The notes under the pieces: model-generated | The model's input: the letters and a program-made list of their open reading frames with translations, nothing else | What the model was told of the DNA's origin: nothing | Database searches by the model: none | Source: Chitinophaga pinensis | Lineage (GTDB): Bacteria; Bacteroidota; Bacteroidia; UKL13-3 | Direction of reading: 5' to 3' | Assembly (NCBI GenBank): GCA_945875195.1 | Contig: CAMCJW010000080.1 | Location: forward strand, 1 to 10,478 | Length of the DNA: 10,478 nt | Position numbers and translations under genes: made by a program | Part shown: positions 5,088-10,478 of the stretch, in pieces | Layout: every line of letters begins with the position of its first letter | Position numbering within the stretch: the first letter of the stretch is position 1

Positions 5088-7241
5088 CTAATTTACATTA
5101 AGTTCGGCAAGCAAGTTATTAGCTTGAGCTACCTTTTGAATGGTCCACAAAACATAACGTATATCTACAGCCACACTTCTACTATATGCTTCGTTCCATG
5201 CATAATCATTGATGGTGGCAGTATAGGCTCTGTCAAAGTTAACGCCAACCAATTTGCCATCGGCATCCAAAACCGGACTACCACTGTTGCCTCCAGTTGT
5301 ATCTAAGTTGTATAAGAAATTTACTGGTAAGTCATTTAAAGTTGGGTGAATAAACTGTCCAAAATCTCTTGCAGCATATAAATCTTTTACTACTTGCATT
5401 AGTTCATAATCAATGCCATCTTCTTTCTCAATTACTCCTTTCAAAGTTGTGAAGGGTTTATTAAATTCTGCATCATTTGGATAGTAACCCCTCACAAAAC
5501 CATAGGTAAAACGCAAGGTAGCATTGGCATCTGGGATGAATTGTTTTTGTTTAAAAGCACTTTTTGCATCTGCATAACGAGCCAATAATGAATTTAAATT
5601 GCCATCTCTCTTGCGATCTATTTCGTCAAAATAATTCATTTCAATATTTAAATCGTGGGTTAAAGCAACCAAGCCATCATTGTACTTTACAAATGCTTCT
5701 GAGCTATCGCTTAGTAATTTCCCCATAAATTCTGCCTTACTTATTTTTGTTTTGGCGTATAATTGGTTCAGCACTTTTTCTCTTGCTTCAAGTGTTGGGT
5801 ATTTTTTATAGAAATTTTCAACGGCAACAACTTTGTTGTTATTGTTATTTTGATGTGCATCTTCAATCATTTTTAGAATACCAGCTTTTTCTAATTCAGG
5901 GTCCATTTGAGGATACAACCTAAAATAAGCAGCCCTTAATTTAGGAACTTGATTACGCAAATAATTTGCTTTATCATCTTTAGAACTTAATTGTATATAG
6001 GCAACTTTATAATTGTCTAAAGCGGCGGCCATTTGCAGGGTTGGAGCCACTGAATAGATATAATCAAAGAATAGGTTGCGAGGTGCGTTTGCAATAACCT
6101 CATCGTAAACTTTATTGATTTCTGGCACAACATTTCCAAACTTTGCATTCAAGGTTGAATCAGCCTGCAAGAATTTTTGCATGTCTTTTTCTTCCTCAAA
6201 TTTCTTTTCGGTTAAGCCAACTCTTCTAAAGCCTTGCAGCTTGCCCTTGTAATTTTTTGTGGTATTTGCCAATGATTTTATTTTACCCGAATATTTAATT
6301 TGAAGGCTATCACTTCCTTTCCCCATTTCTTCCATTTTGTTGATTTGCCAATCGTATAAATTACTTACATATTTAAGCATGTACTCTTCGTGGTATTTAT
6401 AAAATGCCGCAGGTTGGTTTCTAAATGTTCTTCCAGGGTAACCAAGAATAAATACGAAGTCGTTTTCATTAATTCCTTTGGTGTTAATTTTTAAAAAGCG
6501 TTTTGGTTTAAAAGGCACATTGTTGGCATTGTATTCCGCTGAGCTTCCATCGGGAGCTACATAGGCCCTTAAGAATGCGAAATCACCACTATGACGAGGC
6601 CATACCCAATTGTCTTTTTCGCCTCCATATTCTCCTATGCTTCTGGCAGGAACATAAACCAATCGAACATCTTTTAGCAATTGGTAGCGGAATAATACAA
6701 AAGATTTTCCAGTAAACATTTCTGAAATTTCGCAAGATAATCCAGGGTTACTTTTGTTCTCTGCATCGGTAATTTTTTTGGTGTTTGTGGCAATTATCTT
6801 CAGGCGTTCAACTGGGTCGGCAGTATTTTGGGTTCCCATTAAAACTTCTGAAGATACATCTCTGTAGCTAGCTGTAATTTTACAAACTAAACCCTTGGCT
6901 TGTGCTTCTAAATTGCGCTCTTTGGCCAAATAGCCATCTCTAATATAATTGTTTTGAACCGTGCTCATGGCTGCTACAAACCCAAACGCACAATGGTGAT
7001 TGGTAACCATTAAGCCATCATTGGAAACAAACGAACCGGTGCAGCCACCAACGCGAACAATAGCATCTACCAAACTCACTCCGTCGGGGTTATACAAGTC
7101 AATTGGCTCCATGCGCAAGCCTGCTTTTTTTAAATCAATGTTTTTCATTTCCGATAAAGGAAACATGCCTTCATCTGCCTTATGGCTGCTAAACAAGATT
7201 GCTGCTATGCTTAGCAGCATGGTGAATAGGATTTTTTTCAT
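5088..7241 (-). CDS. dpp11: S46-family dipeptidyl-peptidase, DPP11 type (Asp/Glu-specific)
   Basis: A 717-residue exported serine peptidase that removes N-terminal dipeptides from oligopeptides, probably in the periplasm. A signal peptide covers about residues 1-20. The chymotrypsin-like catalytic triad is visible as H83 (GLMVTNHHC), D220 (WPRHSGDFAFLR) and S653 (GGNSGSPV), with a long helical insert at about 270-570, as in DPP7 and DPP11. R671, 18 residues after the catalytic Ser in VNFDRAY, sits where DPP11 has the Arg that selects acidic P1 residues and DPP7 has Gly. Length matches the family (about 720). The protein ends without a type IX sorting domain. The gene lies 52 nt after the aminotransferase gene, with a heptad repeat between them, and 14 nt before fmt. 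Confidence 0.95.
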   Translation of the reverse strand: MKKILFTMLLSIAAILFSSHKADEGMFPLSEMKNIDLKKAGLRMEPIDLYNPDGVSLVDAIVRVGGCTGSFVSNDGLMVTNHHCAFGFVAAMSTVQNNYIRDGYLAKERNLEAQAKGLVCKITASYRDVSSEVLMGTQNTADPVERLKIIATNTKKITDAENKSNPGLSCEISEMFTGKSFVLFRYQLLKDVRLVYVPARSIGEYGGEKDNWVWPRHSGDFAFLRAYVAPDGSSAEYNANNVPFKPKRFLKINTKGINENDFVFILGYPGRTFRNQPAAFYKYHEEYMLKYVSNLYDWQINKMEEMGKGSDSLQIKYSGKIKSLANTTKNYKGKLQGFRRVGLTEKKFEEEKDMQKFLQADSTLNAKFGNVVPEINKVYDEVIANAPRNLFFDYIYSVAPTLQMAAALDNYKVAYIQLSSKDDKANYLRNQVPKLRAAYFRLYPQMDPELEKAGILKMIEDAHQNNNNNKVVAVENFYKKYPTLEAREKVLNQLYAKTKISKAEFMGKLLSDSSEAFVKYNDGLVALTHDLNIEMNYFDEIDRKRDGNLNSLLARYADAKSAFKQKQFIPDANATLRFTYGFVRGYYPNDAEFNKPFTTLKGVIEKEDGIDYELMQVVKDLYAARDFGQFIHPTLNDLPVNFLYNLDTTGGNSGSPVLDADGKLVGVNFDRAYTATINDYAWNEAYSRSVAVDIRYVLWTIQKVAQANNLLAELNVN

Positions 7242-7265
7242 ATGTGGCGAAGATAGGGGAGAAAA

Positions 7266-7300
7266 TTCGGAATTCTGAATGCTGAATTCAGAATTAAGAA
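7266..7300. repeat. Five tandem 7-bp units, consensus TTCnGAA, at the aminotransferase 3' end
   Basis: On the plus strand five successive heptads follow the pattern TTCnGAA, starting TTCGGAA then TTCTGAA and ending with TTAAGAA, whose TTA is the aminotransferase stop codon (minus strand). The unit is partly self-complementary, so the tract also holds a 10-bp inverted repeat, AATTCTGAAT (7271-7280) and ATTCAGAATT (7286-7295), with a 5-nt loop. It lies between the aminotransferase and dpp11 genes and could form a hairpin in their mRNA. It is not followed by a clean T-run on the minus strand, so it is not an obvious terminator. Confidence 0.75.
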
Positions 7301-7998
7301 GGTCTGAATATAAAACTTCGTTTTAAATATAGGGCATTGGTTAAGATGCATTCGTCGGCATTTAGTAAATCGGTTTCGGTGCAGGATTTTTCGGTTACTT
7401 GATGGCTTGCCATAAACAATTCTCGGCCAATTCCTGCAATACAACCATCAGTAAGGGGCGGGCTGAACCAAACGCCGTTTTTCCTCCAAAATATATTGCT
7501 ATTGTCCGACTCAATGATATACCCGTTAGTATTGCAGATTAAGGCGCCATCTAGGTTGTTTTCTTTGGCCCAAATGCTTGCCATTACGTAAATAAGTGCG
7601 TTGCCACTTTTAATATTTGATAATTTTCCTGGGGCTTTTTGTTGATCAGGGTAAATGCCCAATTGGTGAGTTTCTATAGCATTGTTTGGTTCAAACGGGC
7701 TAATGCTAATATTGAAATTGCTTTGGTTGCTATCTGGTAAATAGGTGCCTTTAGATGCTCTATATAAGGTATAACGAATCCTGTATTTTTCTCCTTTTTT
7801 GGGAGTTGGGTTAAAATTCTGTAAAGCTTGCAAAGATTGGGTGTTAAATTTTTCCTCATTTAACCCACATAAATCCATTTTTAGAACTGCTGCTGCATTT
7901 GCTAACCTGCTGAAATGTTGAGAAATAAGTGCTACCGAGCCACCTTCGGCCAACATGGTTTCAAATATTAAATCGCCATACAGAAATGCTCTTTCCAT
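7294..7998 (-). CDS. Aminotransferase class IV (aminodeoxychorismate lyase/branched-chain aminotransferase-like)
   Basis: A 234-residue PLP enzyme of fold type IV, cytoplasmic. The family block RAFLYGDLIFETM begins at residue 3, HFSRL (28-32) carries the conserved Arg, K130 in LSNIKSGNALIYVMA is the likely PLP Schiff-base lysine, and E163 in GYIIESDNSNIF is the usual cofactor-contacting Glu; SPPLTDGCIAGIGR follows. The small size and the KSGN motif suggest a PabC-like lyase (4-aminobenzoate for folate) or an unassigned Bacteroidota subgroup; substrate is uncertain. Homologues normally have about 15-20 residues before the RAFLYGD block, which are missing with this ATG. The frame is open 18 codons upstream but has no ATG, GTG or TTG. 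It is the first gene of the minus-strand block. Confidence 0.88.
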   Translation of the reverse strand: MERAFLYGDLIFETMLAEGGSVALISQHFSRLANAAAVLKMDLCGLNEEKFNTQSLQALQNFNPTPKKGEKYRIRYTLYRASKGTYLPDSNQSNFNISISPFEPNNAIETHQLGIYPDQQKAPGKLSNIKSGNALIYVMASIWAKENNLDGALICNTNGYIIESDNSNIFWRKNGVWFSPPLTDGCIAGIGRELFMASHQVTEKSCTETDLLNADECILTNALYLKRSFIFRPS

Positions 7999-8006
7999 GA
8001 AATTGA

Positions 8007-8036
8007 TTTGTTCGTAAAGGTAAATTCCTACATTTG
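8007..8036 (+). promoter_or_regulatory. Bacteroidota-type promoter of the thiolase gene
   Basis: TTTG at 8007-8010, an 18-nt spacer, then TACATTTG at 8029-8036, which fits the Bacteroidota consensus TTTG ... TAnnTTTG. The expected transcription start is near 8041, leaving about a 20-nt A-rich leader (no Shine-Dalgarno) before the ATG at 8061. It overlaps the promoter of the divergent aminotransferase gene. Confidence 0.6.
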
Positions 8037-8041
8037 TCCCA

Positions 8042-8049
8042 CAAAAATA
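8042..8049 (-). promoter_or_regulatory. Possible -7 element for the aminotransferase-dpp11-fmt block
   Basis: On the minus strand this reads TATTTTTG, an exact match to TAnnTTTG. Transcription would start near 8037, about 38 nt before the ATG at 7998. No TTTG is visible at the -33 position, which would fall inside the first codons of the thiolase gene. The element sits where thiolase transcription is expected to start, so the two promoters would exclude each other. Confidence 0.4.
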
Positions 8050-8060
8050 AGTTTAAATAA

Positions 8061-9242
8061 ATGAAAACAGTTTATATTGTTTCTGCAGTGCGCACACCAA
8101 TTGGTGCATTCAATGGTAGTTTGGCTGCCGTAAGCGCTCCTCAATTGGGTGCTGTAGCTATTAAAGGTGCTTTGGCCAAAGCCGGAATTTCTCCAGAAAT
8201 GGTAGAAGAAGTTTTTATGGGTAACGTAATCTCAGCAGGTTTGGGTCAGGCTCCTGCCACGCAAGCTATGATCTACGCTGGTATTCCCAATACAGTTCCC
8301 GCTACAGTTGTCAATAAAGTATGTGCATCTGGTTCAAAAGCCATTATGATGGCCGCACAAACTATTATGTTAGGCATCAATGATGTGGTAGTTGCCGGTG
8401 GAATGGAAAGCATGAGTAATATTCCTTACTACCTAGATAAGGCTCGCAATGGCTACCGTTTAGGACATGGTACCATTTTAGATGGCATGATAAAAGACGG
8501 TTTGTGGGATGTTTACAATGATTACCATATGGGAAATGCTGCTGAATTGTGTGCCCGTGAGTATAAATTTACCCGCGAAGACCAAGATGCATTTGCCATT
8601 GAAAGTTATACCAGAGCTCAAAATGCTTATGCAAAAAATGCTTTTGCAGATGAATTGGTTTCTGTTGAAATTCCTCAAAGGGGTAAAGATCCAATAGTAG
8701 TAAGTGTAGATGAAGAATACACAAAAGTTAATTTTGATAAATTAAAAACCTTAAAATCAGCTTTTGAAAAGGATGGCACCATTACTGCCGCAAATGCATC
8801 TAAGTTAAATGATGGTGCAAGTGCTTTGGTGCTAATGAGCGAAGAAAAAGTAAAAGAATTAGGCTTAAAACCATTGGCAAAAATTATTGCTTTTGCAGAT
8901 GCTGCTCAAGCACCTGAATGGTTTACCACCGCTCCAGCTTTGGCAGTTCCAAAGGCTTTGAAATGGGCAGGTGTAGCTATTAAGGATGTAGATTTCTTTG
9001 AATTGAATGAAGCATTTTCAGTAGTTGGTTTGGCAAACACCCAATTATTAGGAATTGATGCCAACAAAGTAAATGTGCGCGGTGGCGCGGTAGCATTGGG
9101 TCATCCATTAGGAAGTTCAGGCTCACGCATCGTAGTATCATTGGCACATATTTTAAAAGCCGAAGGCGGAAGATATGGCGTTACTGGAATTTGCAACGGC
9201 GGCGGCGGAGCCTCTGCAATTGTGATTGAAAACGTAAAATAA
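8061..9242 (+). CDS. Acetyl-CoA C-acyltransferase (thiolase)
   Basis: A 393-residue cytoplasmic thiolase (atoB/phaA/thlA type) that condenses two acetyl-CoA into acetoacetyl-CoA or carries out the reverse cleavage. The N-terminal half holds the nucleophile C88 in VNKVCASGSKA. The C-terminal half holds NEAF in FFELNEAFSV, H348 in GGAVALGHPLGSSGSR and C378 in GICNGGGGASA. These positions and the length match the well-studied bacterial biosynthetic thiolases almost exactly. Physiological direction and chain length cannot be decided from sequence; no HMG-CoA, PHB or beta-oxidation partner gene is adjacent. It has its own promoter upstream, is divergent from the aminotransferase, and is followed by an intrinsic terminator, so it is probably monocistronic. 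Confidence 0.95.
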   Translation: MKTVYIVSAVRTPIGAFNGSLAAVSAPQLGAVAIKGALAKAGISPEMVEEVFMGNVISAGLGQAPATQAMIYAGIPNTVPATVVNKVCASGSKAIMMAAQTIMLGINDVVVAGGMESMSNIPYYLDKARNGYRLGHGTILDGMIKDGLWDVYNDYHMGNAAELCAREYKFTREDQDAFAIESYTRAQNAYAKNAFADELVSVEIPQRGKDPIVVSVDEEYTKVNFDKLKTLKSAFEKDGTITAANASKLNDGASALVLMSEEKVKELGLKPLAKIIAFADAAQAPEWFTTAPALAVPKALKWAGVAIKDVDFFELNEAFSVVGLANTQLLGIDANKVNVRGGAVALGHPLGSSGSRIVVSLAHILKAEGGRYGVTGICNGGGGASAIVIENVK

Positions 9243-9253
9243 TTTTAAACTTT

Positions 9254-9297
9254 AAAGCAACGAAGCAACAATTTATTGATTGCTTCGTTGCTTTTTT
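9254..9297 (+). terminator. Intrinsic terminator after the thiolase gene
   Basis: A perfect 15-bp inverted repeat (AAAGCAACGAAGCAA at 9254-9268, TTGCTTCGTTGCTTT at 9280-9294) with an 11-nt loop that can add a few more pairs (CAA with TTG), ending in TTTTTT at 9292-9297. It starts 12 nt after the thiolase stop. The A-run on the left arm could allow weak function on the other strand, but no minus-strand gene enters here. Confidence 0.92.
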
Positions 9298-9312
9298 ATT
9301 TAATACAAAATT

Positions 9313-9402
9313 CAAGGCCACCAAGGCGCAAAGGCACCAAGTTTTAATTGAGTAAACAAAATTTCTAAAAAAATTGTTCCTTAGTTTCTTAGTAGTGAAA
9401 AA
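9313..9402. repeat. Degenerate 8-bp-period repeat arranged as an imperfect inverted repeat
   Basis: The left part (9313-9341) is built from 8-bp units such as CCAAGGCG and CAAAGGCA. The right part (9376-9402) has units TTCCTTAG and TTTCTTAG, the degraded complement of the left. Together they form an imperfect inverted repeat around an AT-rich centre, just downstream of the terminator. I recall similar CTTnGTGC-type tracts between genes in many Bacteroidota genomes. The tract runs to within 8 nt of the next gene's ATG. No promoter of the TAnnTTTG type was found for that gene. Confidence 0.55.
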
Positions 9403-9409
9403 CAACCTT

Positions 9410-10291
9410 ATGAAGTACAAAAAGTATCTGTTTTTAATGATGGCATTTTTGGGAGTAACATTTTTTGTTAATGCACAGAAGCAAAAACCAAAACTTGATT
9501 CGCTTTCATTAGATTCATTAAGGGATTATGAAATACGATTAAGCGGACTTTGCTACAGCATGGTGCGCGATTTTGAGGAGGATGCCCGCATCACTTCAGG
9601 TAAGAACTTTATCCGACAAATGGGTAGAGCTTTAAAGGTTAGCAATTCGTATTACTATCCATTCGATTCGCTTAAAAATGTAATGATTCTGCATGCTCCC
9701 GACGATTTATTTAGAATCATTACTTGGAATGTAGCCACCAACGATGAGAAGTTTAGGTATTTTGGAGTGATCCAAATGAATCCTGAAAAGTTGGTAAAGC
9801 TCAATAAAAAGGAAGTGTTGTTTGAAAATATTTATCCATTGATTGATAGAAGCGATAGCATTGAAAATTTTCTTTTTAAACAGTTACCACCTAATTTTTG
9901 GTTTGGCGCCACTTACTACAAAATGGTAAAAACTACCTTTAACAAGGCCGATTATTATACCCTATTAGGATGGGATGGCGCAGGTGCAGAAACCAATAGA
10001 AAAGTGGTAGATGTTATCCGTTTTCAAAAAGGTCAGCCTGTATTTGGTGCACCCATTTTTGATTTAAAACGCAAGGCAACCTATTCACGTTTGGTTTACG
10101 AATTCAATAACCAAGCCACCATGACACTGCGTTATGATGAAAAACGTAAGTACCTAATTTACGAAAACATCGTTCCAGATAAGCCCGAAAATGCAGGCTT
10201 CTTTCAATACTATTACCCAGATGGTAGCTTTGATTACCTCATTTGGAAAAACGGCGTTTGGGAAAAGCAGGCTGGGTTTTTGGAGAATTAA
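9410..10291 (+). CDS. Secreted protein of unknown function, Bacteroidota-type
   Basis: A 293-residue exported protein. Start ATG at 9410 gives a signal peptide (basic MKYKK, hydrophobic LFLMMAFLGVTFFV, cleavage at NA-Q). A TTG start 12 codons upstream is rejected because it displaces the leader and lies in a repeat. The mature protein begins with a Lys/Ser/Asp/Leu-rich stretch (DSLSLDSLRDYE), then a helical part to about 75 and an apparently beta-rich domain with Trp/Tyr/Gly motifs (RIITWNVATNDEKFRYFG, YYTLLGWDGAG, GAPIFDLK). I recall similar hypothetical proteins across Bacteroidota but no function. There is no lipobox, transmembrane anchor or sorting domain, so it is probably periplasmic. 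It stands alone between repeats and converges with the Sua5-like gene. Confidence 0.85.
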   Translation: MKYKKYLFLMMAFLGVTFFVNAQKQKPKLDSLSLDSLRDYEIRLSGLCYSMVRDFEEDARITSGKNFIRQMGRALKVSNSYYYPFDSLKNVMILHAPDDLFRIITWNVATNDEKFRYFGVIQMNPEKLVKLNKKEVLFENIYPLIDRSDSIENFLFKQLPPNFWFGATYYKMVKTTFNKADYYTLLGWDGAGAETNRKVVDVIRFQKGQPVFGAPIFDLKRKATYSRLVYEFNNQATMTLRYDEKRKYLIYENIVPDKPENAGFFQYYYPDGSFDYLIWKNGVWEKQAGFLEN

Positions 10292-10357
10292 TTTGGCAAC
10301 TGGCTTCTAGCATCTAGCAACTAGCATCTGGCAAAACTGAAATTGCTAGAAGCCAGT
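10292..10357. repeat. Six tandem 7-bp units plus a 14-bp perfect inverted repeat
   Basis: Immediately after the stop at 10289-10291, six contiguous heptads run from 10292 to 10333, consensus nCTrGCA (for example TCTAGCA twice in a row, ACTAGCA and TCTGGCA). Two of them (ACTGGCTTCTAGCA, 10299-10312) recur as the exact complement TGCTAGAAGCCAGT at 10344-10357, giving a 14-bp inverted repeat around a 31-nt loop. It fills the space between two convergent genes and could act as a bidirectional transcription stop. No T-run follows on either strand, so factor-independent termination is doubtful. Confidence 0.8.
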
Positions 10358-10366
10358 GGCCAGCAG

Positions 10367-10478
10367 TTAATTCTTCGCAGCACGCGAGAGGCGGTCGTTG
10401 ATAGCTCTGCCGAGGTGCTCATTGGGGAATGTTTCTGCTACAATTAATTTTACATTGAGTTTATCGGCTTGCCGAATG
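10367..10478 (-). CDS. sua5: Threonylcarbamoyl-AMP synthase, C-terminal fragment (cut by window edge)
   Basis: Only the last 36 codons are in the window; the gene continues past the right edge. The fragment reads IRQADKLNVKLIVAETFPNE followed by HLGRAINDRLSRAAKN and a TAA stop at 10367-10369. The ending (strand, then FP-x-E-x-LGRAINDRLxRAA) is characteristic, as I recall it, of Sua5/YwlC/TsaC-type proteins, which make threonylcarbamoyl-AMP for t6A at position 37 of tRNAs that read ANN codons. The YrdC catalytic domain lies outside the window, so the assignment rests on this C-terminal motif alone. It converges with the secreted-protein gene across the heptad/inverted-repeat tract. Confidence 0.7.
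   Translation of the reverse strand, partial: IRQADKLNVKLIVAETFPNEHLGRAINDRLSRAAKN

Noticed and set aside
7248..7255. Minus-strand TATCTTCG before dpp11 as a separate promoter
   Set aside because: One mismatch to TAnnTTTG, only 6 nt before the ATG and no -33 element; read-through from the aminotransferase is simpler.
7238..7444. 68-codon minus-strand open frame ending in LILNSAFRIPNFLP-like sequence
   Set aside because: It overlaps the aminotransferase gene in another frame and its end is translated heptad repeat; not a gene.
8478..8697. Open frames on both strands inside the thiolase gene
   Set aside because: Shadow frames of a clearly coding thiolase region; no start context or recognisable protein.
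9374..9409. TTG at 9374 as start of the secreted protein
   Set aside because: It adds 12 residues before a textbook signal peptide and lies inside repeat DNA; ATG at 9410 fits better.
9181..9420. 79-codon minus-strand frame across the terminator
   Set aside because: It runs through the thiolase end, the terminator hairpin and the repeat; composition is that of repeat DNA, not protein.

Overview
The window looks like chromosomal DNA from a member of the Bacteroidota, probably a free-living Sphingobacteriales, Chitinophagales or Cytophagales type. The evidence is AT-rich DNA, no Shine-Dalgarno sequences before the genes, promoter matches of the Bacteroidota form (TTTG ... TAnnTTTG), an S46 dipeptidyl-peptidase of the DPP11 kind, small outer-membrane beta-barrel proteins, and short tandem-repeat tracts between genes. 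No tRNA, rRNA, CRISPR array, insertion sequence or prophage gene was seen.

Layout. Positions 1-240 hold no intact gene; a decayed coding fragment, possibly MORN-like, with an in-frame TGA lies at 15-131. A short plus-strand unit follows: a four-helix membrane protein (DUF6069-like, 241-639) and an exported FrnE-like DsbA-family protein (662-1357). Overlapping the end of the DsbA gene is what looks like the surviving N-terminus of a lost third gene (1354-1410). A 225-bp gap then leads to a 464-residue fusion of a DEDDh exonuclease with a GIY-YIG nuclease and a UvrC-like cysteine cluster (1583-2977).

A five-gene block on the minus strand runs from 7998 down to 2983: aminotransferase class IV (pabC/ilvE-like), dipeptidyl-peptidase DPP11, methionyl-tRNA formyltransferase (fmt), and two small secreted, beta-barrel-like proteins. 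Spacing is tight (52, 14, -4 and 1 nt), so it is probably one transcript. It converges on the exonuclease gene with only 5 bp between the two stop codons.

A thiolase (8061-9242) is read divergently from the aminotransferase. The two promoters seem to overlap, and the thiolase gene ends in a strong intrinsic terminator. A decayed 8-bp-period repeat follows, then a secreted protein of unknown function (9410-10291), a 7-bp tandem repeat with a 14-bp inverted repeat, and the C-terminus of a probable threonylcarbamoyl-AMP synthase on the minus strand (10367 to the window edge).

Functionally the region mixes housekeeping (fmt for initiator tRNA, Sua5/TsaC for tRNA t6A), peptide catabolism (DPP11), acyl-CoA metabolism (thiolase), DNA repair (exonuclease/GIY-YIG) and envelope proteins. 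I found no convincing new defence or mobile system. The points most worth following up are the domain make-up of the nuclease fusion, the gene remnants, three kinds of short-period intergenic repeat, and the unusual N-terminus of the aminotransferase.
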